Source: Actinomyces procaprae (GTDB lineage Bacteria > Actinomycetota > Actinomycetes > Actinomycetales > Actinomycetaceae). From it: a stretch of 64,000 nucleotides of DNA. Positions 27,186-35,033 of the stretch are shown piece after piece. The first letter of the stretch is position 1. Each line of letters starts with the position of its first letter. The notes under the pieces are model-generated. The model was not told where the DNA came from. It did not search any database and saw only the letters and a program-made list of their open reading frames with translations. Location of the stretch: NCBI RefSeq assembly GCF_004798665.1, contig NZ_CP039292.1, positions 2,480,001 through 2,544,000 on the forward strand, in the 5' to 3' direction. The position numbers were made by a program, and so were the translations under genes.

Positions 27186-28345
27186 CGGGCGGCCTCCGCG
27201 TCGTGTGCGCGCTCCAGGGCGTCCACCAGTGGTGCCACGGCCCGCTCGGGCACGAAGTCCGCGGCCGCCTCCGCGGCGCGGGTGCGTGCGCCCCGCAGCG
27301 CCTCCGGCTCGGATGCCAGGTGCTCCAGGGCGTCTGCCAGGGCGCGGGGATCACCCGGCGGCACGAATACTGCGCCGTCTCCGAGCAGGCGCCGCTGCGG
27401 AGCGGTGTCGGAGGTGATCACGGCGCATCCTGCCGCCAGTCCCTGGTAGACCTTGTTCGGGACGACGTCGAGCGCCTTGTCCGTGGTCCCGACGATCCCG
27501 AGGCAGACGTCGTGCGCGGCCACCACCCGGGCGAGCTCACCGGAGTCCACCCAGTCGCGCCACTCGACCATGCGCTCGGCCGCGGAGCCCGCCAGAATCT
27601 GTTCGCACTCGGCTCGATCCTGCCCCGAGCCGATCAGCAGCGCCCGCAACGGGGTGCCGCGCTCGCCGAGCAGCCGCAGGGCGCGGGCGATGTGCGGCGC
27701 GCCCTGCAGCGGAGTGAAAAGCCCGAAGAAGACCACCGTCAGGGGATGGGCCGCATCACGCACACCGTCGTCGTCGGCGCGGGCCGCGGCCGCCTCGCGT
27801 CCGGCCTGATACCAGGAGGCGGGGGCGCCGACGGGGACGATCACTCCCCGATCGGCGATGGACTCATCCAGCTTGGCCGCGTGCTCGACCGTGTCCAGCA
27901 CCACCACGTCGGCGGTGTGCGTGGCCAGCCGGTCCAGGACCGACAGCAGCCCCGCCTTCAGGCCTCCCTCACCCCGGTCGCGGGCGGTGCCGGAGGCGAA
28001 GATCAGGTGGTCCAGGATGATCGGCGTGCGCGGGTAGAGCATGCGGGCCAGCAGCACGTCGAAATGCCCCATGTAGCCCACGAGCAGGGCGTCGGGCCGG
28101 CTGGAGCCGCGGAAGCGCCGGCTGCCGGCAGCCAGACGGGACCAGCGCGAGGCCAGCCTCCCGGCCAGAACCGGTAGCCGCCACGGCTGCTTGAGGATCG
28201 CCACCCGGTCGGCCGTGCTCAGCCCCAGGGGCTCGTCGAGCTCGCGGACCTCGTTTCCGGGAGTGCGCCGCAGACCCTCCAGGAGCACCTCCACCCGCGG
28301 GTGTGAGGCGGCGTCATAGGTGCCGAAGCCCAGAACCTTGCGCAT
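27182..28345 (-). CDS. family 4 (GT-B) glycosyltransferase
   Basis: 387 residues, GT-B type. The N-terminal domain has FGTYDAASHPRVEVLLEGLR and DALLVGYMGHFDVLLAR. The C-terminal nucleotide-binding domain has VVFFGLFTPLQGAPHIARAL, LLIGSGQD and VVPNKVYQGLAAGCAVITSD, where GT4 enzymes place the ExxxxxxxE-like donor motif. The cytoplasmic sugar transferred is unknown. It starts 3 nt after the upstream gene stop and overlaps the flippase-like gene (ATGA), so all four genes from 29377 are one operon. Confidence 0.85.
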   Translation of the reverse strand: MRKVLGFGTYDAASHPRVEVLLEGLRRTPGNEVRELDEPLGLSTADRVAILKQPWRLPVLAGRLASRWSRLAAGSRRFRGSSRPDALLVGYMGHFDVLLARMLYPRTPIILDHLIFASGTARDRGEGGLKAGLLSVLDRLATHTADVVVLDTVEHAAKLDESIADRGVIVPVGAPASWYQAGREAAAARADDDGVRDAAHPLTVVFFGLFTPLQGAPHIARALRLLGERGTPLRALLIGSGQDRAECEQILAGSAAERMVEWRDWVDSGELARVVAAHDVCLGIVGTTDKALDVVPNKVYQGLAAGCAVITSDTAPQRRLLGDGAVFVPPGDPRALADALEHLASEPEALRGARTRAAEAAADFVPERAVAPLVDALERAHDAEAAR

Positions 28346-28348
28346 TCG

Positions 28349-29377
28349 TCAGTCTTCCCAGCTGAGCGGACCGTCCGCACCCGGCCGCGGTCGGGGGATC
28401 AGCGCGGCACGGATGCCGGGAATCTGCGTGTCATCCACACGCCCGTACTCGATGTTCTTCACCCGCTCCAGAGTCTCCTCTATCAGCACCCGGTTGGTGC
28501 GCTGCAGGTCCGCGATAACCAGCAGGGCCACGCACAGCAGGGCCGCCACCAGCATGGTGGTGCCGAAGACCAGGGACTGAATGTGGCCGCCGGCGGTGCC
28601 CATGCACCACAGGATGAAGAAGCGGATGAACGGGACCGCCCCGACGATCGCGAAGAACGCCGCCAGCCAGCCCAGCACCACGTGCGGCTTGAACATCAAG
28701 TAGGAGCGGGTGATCGCCCCACCGGACTTGGCCATGTGCTGGAAGATGTTGTTGAACAGCCGCGACTCACGCGTCTTGGGGTTGGTGGTGATGGGCACCG
28801 ACGCGATACGCAGCCGCTTGTTGCCCGCCTGGATGATCGTCTCCATGCAGTAGGAGAACTGGGTGATCACGTTGAGCTTGAGCAGGGCGTTCTTGGAGTA
28901 GGCGCGGAACCCGGAGGCGGCGTCGGGCAGGCGGGTGCCGGCCGCGTAGTTGACCACCTGGCTGCCCACGTGCTGCATGCGCTTCTTGAACCAGGAGAAG
29001 TGGGCGATCTTGGCGGTCTGCCGGTCCGCGATGGCGATGTCGGCCTCACCGCGCACCACCGGCGCCACCAGGTCACCGATGTACTCCTGCTTGTACTGGT
29101 TGTCGCCGTCGGTGTTGACCACGATGTCGGCCCCGTGGGCGAGCGCGTAGTCGACACCGTCGCGGAAGGAGCGCGCCAGGCCCATGTTGCGGGCATGGCG
29201 CACGAAGTGCTTCACCCCGTGCTCGCGGGCCACCTCCACGGTGCGGTCCTTGGAGCCGTCGTCGATCACGAGGATCTCGATCTCGTCGATGCCCTCGATC
29301 TGGCGGGGGATCGTGTCCAGGACCATGCCTAGTGTCCCCTCCTCATTAAGGCAGGGGATCTGCACGAACAGTTTCAT
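28349..29377 (-). CDS. family 2 glycosyltransferase, polyprenyl-phosphate sugar synthase-like, two-helix C-terminus
   Basis: 342 residues. GT-A motifs: FVQIPCLNEEGTLGMVLDTI, VIDDGSKDRT and the DxD motif in VVNTDGDNQY. Residues about 235-300 hold two hydrophobic helices, as in GtrB/DPM1-like enzymes that load a sugar onto undecaprenyl phosphate. That would supply the donor for the GT-C proteins nearby (inference). The soluble tail after the helices is short and charged. The ATG at 29377 follows GAAGGAAG. First gene of the operon. Confidence 0.87.
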   Translation of the reverse strand: MKLFVQIPCLNEEGTLGMVLDTIPRQIEGIDEIEILVIDDGSKDRTVEVAREHGVKHFVRHARNMGLARSFRDGVDYALAHGADIVVNTDGDNQYKQEYIGDLVAPVVRGEADIAIADRQTAKIAHFSWFKKRMQHVGSQVVNYAAGTRLPDAASGFRAYSKNALLKLNVITQFSYCMETIIQAGNKRLRIASVPITTNPKTRESRLFNNIFQHMAKSGGAITRSYLMFKPHVVLGWLAAFFAIVGAVPFIRFFILWCMGTAGGHIQSLVFGTTMLVAALLCVALLVIADLQRTNRVLIEETLERVKNIEYGRVDDTQIPGIRAALIPRPRPGADGPLSWED

Positions 29378-29492
29378 GAACTTCCTTCTCGGACGGGTGG
29401 GCCATCCCTGGGGGCGAGAGGCGGCAGCAGCCGAGGGACAGCCTACAAGTCGCATGCCTGCCGCGCCCGTCGAAGGACCCGGCCCCCACTGT

Positions 29493-31712
29493 TCAGCGCA
29501 CCACTCCCAGCGTGTCCCGGCCGTCCCCGTTCCAGTCACCCACCAGGGTGGCGTCGCCGCTGCGACCGTAGGTCTGGACGATGTCCGCCACTCCGCTCGA
29601 CAGCGTATTGCGTACGTAGTAGGTGGCGTTGCGGCGCACGGCGAGGGTGTCCCTGCCGTCCCCGTTCCAGTCGCCCACCAGCACTGCGTCAGTAGGCCTG
29701 CCGTAGATGACGACCCGATCCGCCTTGCCGCCGGTCAGCGAGTTCTTGATGTGGTACTGGCCACCGCGGCGCACGGCGAGGGTGTCCCTGCCGTCGCCGT
29801 TCCAGTCGCCGACGACGACCTCATCCGCGGCGGTGCCGTAAGTCACCACCAGGTCCGCTCCCCCGCCGTACATGGAGTTCTTGAAGTAGTAGGTGTTGCC
29901 GCGCCGCACCGCCAGGGTGTCGGTGCCATTGCCGTCCCAGTCCCCGACGAGCACCTGGTCGGTGCTCCGGCCGTAGGTGAAGGTGCGCAGACTGGCGCCG
30001 GAGGTGTTGGTGTTGCGGAAGCCGTAGGAGGCGCCGTTGCGCACGCCCGTGGTGTCCACGCCGTCGCCGTTCCAGTCACCCGCCAGGACGCTCAGGGCCG
30101 CAGTGGTGTAGGTGAACACCGTGTTCGCGCTCGCGGACCAGGAGTCGTTGAGATAGATCTGGTGGCTGCGCGCGCCGCCGGTACTCGCCGTCGTCGACGT
30201 CGAGCCGCTGCTCGAGCCGCTGATCTGGCTCTGCGCGGTGGTACGGACCTGCCCGAGCTTGGAGTAGCCGACGTCGCCGGGGCAGGTGGTGTAGCCGACG
30301 TCGCGATGCCCGGAGATGACGGGCAGGGAGATGGTCTGGCCCGCCGCATACTTCTCGGTGGACTTGAAGGTGAAGGAGGCGGCCCCGGTCGCGCTGGTGA
30401 TCCCGGCCCGCTTCAGGAACCAGCCGGCCATCTTGCCTACGTTGGTCAGCTGGGCGGCGCCGGGAGCCACGCTGGTGTAGGTGCCCATCATGGAGATGCC
30501 CATGGTGCCGGTGTTCGCGCCGTAGGCGTGCCCGCCGATCACCATCTTGCCGGCGGCGGCACCGGTGGAGCCGTAGCGGCCCTCAAAGACCTGACCGTAC
30601 TTGTCGACCAGGAAGTTGTAGCCGATGTCGCCCCAGCCCAGGGTTACCGCGTGGTAGTAGTAGATGCCGTTCACGATCGACGCGGACTGGCTCGAGGTGT
30701 AGTTGTTCGTCCCGGCCGTGTGGTGGACGATCACGTGCCTGGCCGCGGCGTATTCGGGCGACCAGGTCATGTAGGAGGAGCTGGCACCCCATTCGGAGCG
30801 GGTGACTACTGGCACGGGCAGGCCGTTCGCCGTGGTTGTCGACGCCAGTGCTGCAGGCAGGTTCGGACTCACGGAGGTACCGCCGCTCGTGCCGGAGGAC
30901 GCCGCTGCCGGGTCGGAGTCGGCCGACTCCGATTCCGGGTCCTCCGGCGCGGGCGCGGACTCGTCCGCCTCCGGCGAGACCGCCTCGGGCGCGGGCGTGC
31001 GCAGGCCGGCCGCGGGGTCATCCACCGGCTCATCGGGGGTGGCCACGGCTGTGGGCTCGGCGTCGGTGGAGCCGAGGTCGGCGGGGTCGAGCACCTCCTC
31101 GCCGGCCGGGCGGGCGGGGATGAGCGCGAGCTGGAGGCCGGCGGGTAGCGCCGCCGCGTCGCCGACGACGCTCGCCTGGACCGCGTCAGCGCCCCCGGTG
31201 ACGAACTCCTCGGTTCCGGCCACGCCCGCACCGTCGTCGCGGCCGGCGCCCGAGGCCTCGTTCAGGTACCAGTCGGACCAGGAGCCGTTCTCGCGCACGC
31301 GCAGGTAGATGTCCAGCCCCTCGGGCAGCTCGGCGGCACCCGTCCAGGTGAAGCCTGCGACCAGGAAGCCATCCACCTCCAAGGGCTCGGTGAGCAGCAG
31401 CGCGTCGGCCTCGGGGTCTACGCCGTTCGCGGCGGCCGCTGCAACCGCGGCCAGCCGGGAGACGATCGCGGGGGCGACCCCGGTTCCGGAGCTGGTGCCC
31501 ACACCCGTGCCGGAGCTGGTGCCCGTCGAGGCGGTTTCCACCAGTCCGGCCTCGGCCACCTCGGTGGCCTCCCCCGCCGACGTGGTCAGTTCCAGCAACT
31601 GCACGGGCGCAGTCGCTTCCTCCACATCCGCGTCCGCCGCGGCTGCGGGCATGAGACCGGCCGCAAGCAGCGGGACCAAAGCGGTCAGTCCAAGAAATCG
31701 TCGGGCTCTCAT
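29493..31712 (-). CDS. secreted N-acetylmuramoyl-L-alanine amidase with five FG-GAP repeats
   Basis: 739 residues. Signal peptide about 1-26 (LGLTALVPLLAAGLMPAAAA). Residues about 100-270 are an accessory region and acidic Ser/Glu/Asp linker. Residues about 300-500 are a PGRP/amidase_2 domain with VIVHHTAGTNNY (His330/331), DIGYNFLVDKYGQVFEGRYG and SGHRDVGYTTCPGD (His469, Cys477), the zinc ligands. Five 45-residue FG-GAP repeats end the protein, with GDWNGDG-type motifs at Asp 546, 591, 636, 681 and 726. It cleaves the stem peptide from muramic acid. The ATG at 31712 has a GAGGAG site. A repeat-rich region lies upstream. Confidence 0.93.
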   Translation of the reverse strand: MRARRFLGLTALVPLLAAGLMPAAAADADVEEATAPVQLLELTTSAGEATEVAEAGLVETASTGTSSGTGVGTSSGTGVAPAIVSRLAAVAAAAANGVDPEADALLLTEPLEVDGFLVAGFTWTGAAELPEGLDIYLRVRENGSWSDWYLNEASGAGRDDGAGVAGTEEFVTGGADAVQASVVGDAAALPAGLQLALIPARPAGEEVLDPADLGSTDAEPTAVATPDEPVDDPAAGLRTPAPEAVSPEADESAPAPEDPESESADSDPAAASSGTSGGTSVSPNLPAALASTTTANGLPVPVVTRSEWGASSSYMTWSPEYAAARHVIVHHTAGTNNYTSSQSASIVNGIYYYHAVTLGWGDIGYNFLVDKYGQVFEGRYGSTGAAAGKMVIGGHAYGANTGTMGISMMGTYTSVAPGAAQLTNVGKMAGWFLKRAGITSATGAASFTFKSTEKYAAGQTISLPVISGHRDVGYTTCPGDVGYSKLGQVRTTAQSQISGSSSGSTSTTASTGGARSHQIYLNDSWSASANTVFTYTTAALSVLAGDWNGDGVDTTGVRNGASYGFRNTNTSGASLRTFTYGRSTDQVLVGDWDGNGTDTLAVRRGNTYYFKNSMYGGGADLVVTYGTAADEVVVGDWNGDGRDTLAVRRGGQYHIKNSLTGGKADRVVIYGRPTDAVLVGDWNGDGRDTLAVRRNATYYVRNTLSSGVADIVQTYGRSGDATLVGDWNGDGRDTLGVVR

Positions 31713-31751
31713 GGGGCTCCTCTCGACGTCGCTGACAAAACCTGTGAATCG

Positions 31752-31784
31752 CATGTGCACAATGAGACACATGTGACTCATGTG
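31752..31784 (-). promoter_or_regulatory. cluster of CATGTG half-sites upstream of the amidase
   Basis: CATGTG occurs at 31752, 31770 and 31779, and CATGT twice more at 31830 and 31837, all within 130 bp of the amidase start. The spacing and palindromic ACATGT character suggest an operator for a helix-turn-helix regulator. The cognate protein is unknown. Confidence 0.35.
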
Positions 31785-31845
31785 AACTAGGCAGGAGGTT
31801 ACCGCCCATTCCCCTCCCCCGGGGATCTACATGTCCCATGTCACT

Positions 31846-31865
31846 TAACTACAGGCGCGTAGTTA
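31846..31865. repeat. 7-bp perfect hairpin TAACTAC/GTAGTTA
   Basis: TAACTAC (31846-31852), 6-nt loop AGGCGC, GTAGTTA (31859-31865). AT-rich for this genome. Could be an operator or a small stem-loop. Confidence 0.5.
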
Positions 31866-31870
31866 CTCCC

Positions 31871-31982
31871 GATGTAATTCCCAAAAAGGACCACACCTGC
31901 ACTTCCGGAATCGCCCCGGCGTGCGCGCGGCGGATCATCCACCCCTATGTAATTCCTAAAGGGACTACACCTGCACCTCCGC
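31871..31982. repeat. two degenerate 37-38-bp direct repeats
   Basis: 31871-31908 and 31946-31982 share TGTAATTCC, a purine run, then GGAC[CT]ACACCTGCAC[TC]TCCG, at 75-nt spacing. Origin unknown; the copies have diverged by several substitutions. Confidence 0.7.
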
Positions 31983-32167
31983 TTTGCGGGCACGGCGGTG
32001 AGTGCTGGCGCGCCCACTGGTGCGTGCACCACTGGCACACCCGATATAAGGGGCTCTTCCGGTTTGGGGGTGTGGTGGTTGTCTTGGGCTGCGGCAGGAG
32101 TGCTGCCGATTCCCTGGGACATGGCATGGGGTGGGGTGGGGTGGGGTGTCTGGTGCGTCGGCTGGGC

Positions 32168-32240
32168 GTTAACAACGCTACTTAACGTTCTGCTGTATAC
32201 CTCTGGAGCCTTCAGCAGACGGTTAACTGGCGTTGTTAAC
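32168..32240. repeat. 28-bp imperfect inverted repeat with 17-nt loop
   Basis: The left arm 32168-32195 begins GTTAACAACGC and the right arm 32213-32240 ends GCGTTGTTAAC. 24 of 28 positions pair, including both outer 11 bp and the inner CTGCTG/CAGCAG. The TTAAC content is unlike the GC-rich surroundings. It could be a strong RNA hairpin, a terminator for the minus-strand side, or a remnant of a mobile element end. Confidence 0.85.
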
Positions 32241-32300
32241 CCCGAAGTGGCGTAGCAGACGACGAAGCGGCGCAGTAGACCGGGGGTGGCGCAGCAGACG
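32241..32300. repeat. three 19-20-nt-phased GTGGCGCAGCAGAC units
   Basis: Variants of G[TC]GGCG[TC]AG[CT]AGAC end at 32260, 32280 and 32299. The CAGCAGAC end also forms the inner part of the right arm of the preceding inverted repeat, so the two structures share sequence. Confidence 0.65.
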
Positions 32301-32433
32301 GTCCCGCTTCCGGGCGCCGGAGCTGTCGGCAGCCAAGTGCAGCCAGGCCTGGCGTTCTGGCGTGGTGAGCCGGCGCCGTGGAGGTTCAACCCGCGTCCTC
32401 GAGCACTCCGCCCGGCCGCGACGAAGACGCCCC

Positions 32434-32800
32434 TACCGGCCTGATGACGTCCTCGCCAGCCCGAACACGACCCCGCTTGGCCCGAAAACGCCCTCGTAAG
32501 CCTGATGACGTCCCCGCCAACCCGAGGACGTCCTCGGCGGCGCGAAAACGTCCTTGTGCGCCCGACAACGACCTGCGCCGGTCGAGCACGTCCTCGTAAG
32601 CCCGAAACCCTCCCGAACGTGGAGGGTTTGGGGATGAAGAGGACGTTCTCGACAAACCAGCACCCACCGAGCACGACCACGCCGGCCCGAGTACGACCCC
32701 GCCAGCCCGACATCGACCTCCTCCGCCCCCGAGAACGTCCCCACCAGCCCCACACCGACCTCACCACCCCAACCACGACCACCGCGAACACCGCAACCCG
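32434..32800. repeat. degenerate tandem array, about 18 units of 20 nt
   Basis: Units resemble CCCGAAAACGTCCTCGCCAG. The core ACG recurs at nearly constant 20-nt phase (for example units at 32461, 32481, 32501, 32521, 32541, 32561 and 32581, with one 21-nt step). After a central perfect 9-bp hairpin (AAACCCTCC 32605-32613, GGAGGGTTT 32621-32629) a second block continues as CGAG[CT]ACGACC[AC]CGCC[GA]GCC. Because 20 is not a multiple of 3, it cannot be a peptide repeat. Confidence 0.8.
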
Positions 32801-32937
32801 GACCGAAGCCACCACGCCCCAACCACCACACCCCCAAACCGGCAGAGCCGTATAAGGGTGCGGCGGCCGTTGTCGGAAGCCTCCGACGCGGATGAGGCCC
32901 GCGTCCCGGGGCTGTTCCGGTTTGAGGGTGTGGCGGT

Positions 32938-33026
32938 GGGGTGGTCGCGTGTGCGCGTGCCGGTGCCGCACATTCCCCGAGCGCGCTCGGCTGGACAAGG
33001 GGTGGTCGCGGGTGCGCGTGCCGGTG
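32938..33026. repeat. 28-bp direct repeat pair, 61-nt spacing
   Basis: 32938-32965 and 32999-33026 start GGGGTGGTCGCG and end GCGCGTGCCGGTG, with one mismatch. A TTCCGGTTTGAGGGTGTGG motif just upstream (about 32914) recurs near 32058 and, inverted, near 32830. Confidence 0.8.
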
Positions 33027-33240
33027 GGATGGCGTCCCGCGCGCTTGCTGGTGCGGCTGCGCCGGTGGCGCTGCCAGGGCTGAAAACGCGTACGGGTGGT
33101 GTGACGCCTCTCGTGCCGCCTCCACACGGGCCGTCATTACCCCGGCGGCCGTGGACCGGGGCGTGCAGGGCCGGTCCGTAGCGGCGCTTACTGAGGTTAA
33201 TCGCCGAGCCTTGCCCGGTAGCGTGCGGAGGGGCGGTGTT

Positions 33241-33370
33241 ACTGCACGACCCTGGGCGACACTGCACGACCCTGGGCGACACTGCACGACCCTGGTGCGT
33301 ACTCCACGACCCCCGGGGGGTCGTGCAACACACACCAAGGTCGTGCAACGCGGCCCCAGGTCGTGCAGAA
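33241..33370. repeat. mirror-image 20-nt array: four forward CACGACC units, three inverted GGTCGTG units
   Basis: ACTGCACGACCCTGGGCGAC repeats exactly at 33241 and 33261, and with changes at 33281 and 33301. From about 33317 the same core appears inverted as GGTCGTGCA three times, still on the 20-nt period. Outer units pair as CTGCACGACC with GGTCGTGCAG, so the block can form a long cruciform or RNA stem. Confidence 0.9.
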
Positions 33371-33399
33371 CATAGAGACGGGGCGAGCGTCACCGCCAC

Positions 33400-33512
33400 C
33401 GACACGATCGCCGATTCCGATTCCGAGTCCGACACCATCGCCGAGTCCGAGTCCGACACGATCGCCGATTCCGATTCCGGCTCCGAGTCTGAGTCCGATT
33501 CCGAGTCCGAGG
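33400..33512. repeat. GATTCC/GAGTCC hexanucleotide microsatellite
   Basis: Runs of GATTCC and GAGTCC are broken by CGACA[CG][GC]ATCGCC, giving larger units of 30 and 24 nt. In one plus-strand frame it reads Ser-Asp/Ser-Glu repeats, and the opposite strand also reads Ser-Asp/Ser-Glu. No start, signal peptide or anchor was found, so a real SD-repeat adhesin is not supported. Confidence 0.75.
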
Positions 33513-33911
33513 TCATGGACGCCGATGAGCAGACCACCACCAACCAGCCCCAGCCGACAACCACCGGCGCCAGACGCAACACCTCCACAAGCCCCGGGGC
33601 TCGACACCCGGGGCGGCGCGTCAGTAAGCACCAACTACACACGGCCCACCCCGCGCACCATCACAACGAGCAACCAAGCACCAACCAATACGCGCCGTCG
33701 GCCGCGCCCCCCAGACGCGATGAGCCGGGTTAACCGTGTCGGAACGGACGCCAGGGCGGGCGGGCAGGACGCAGTGCGTGCGAGCACCGGCGACGGCCTG
33801 GCGTCCCGGTCGGTGCCCCCGGCCGCCGGAGCTCACCCGCGTCGCCGCCACAAGCCTCGGCGCAGCCTGCCACTGCGGGATCCCGGTCGCGCAAGTGCTC
33901 CTATGGCATGA

Positions 33912-34952
<1,041 letters not shown>

Positions 34953-34984
34953 CCGGCTCCCGGACCAGGGCGGTAAGCGGCCCC

Positions 34985-35012
34985 GCGCCCGCCCCGCCGC
35001 GAGGGCGGGCGC
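34985..35012. terminator. bidirectional hairpin between rmlB and DUF6541 gene
   Basis: GCGCCCGCCC (34985-34994), 8-nt loop, GGGCGGGCGC (35003-35012): a perfect 10-bp stem between two convergent stop codons. No T-run. Confidence 0.65.
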
Positions 35013-35033
35013 GCATACGGGCCCGGCACGCTG

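Noticed and set aside
31841..33642. Several long minus-strand open frames (up to about 430 codons) in the repeat island
   Set aside because: Low-complexity translation, no domain, no ribosome site, and frames run through arrays whose period is not a multiple of three.
33236..33733. Plus-strand frame with Ser-Asp repeats as an adhesin gene
   Set aside because: No signal peptide, no LPxTG anchor, start inside another repeat, and the opposite strand gives a similar SD pattern.
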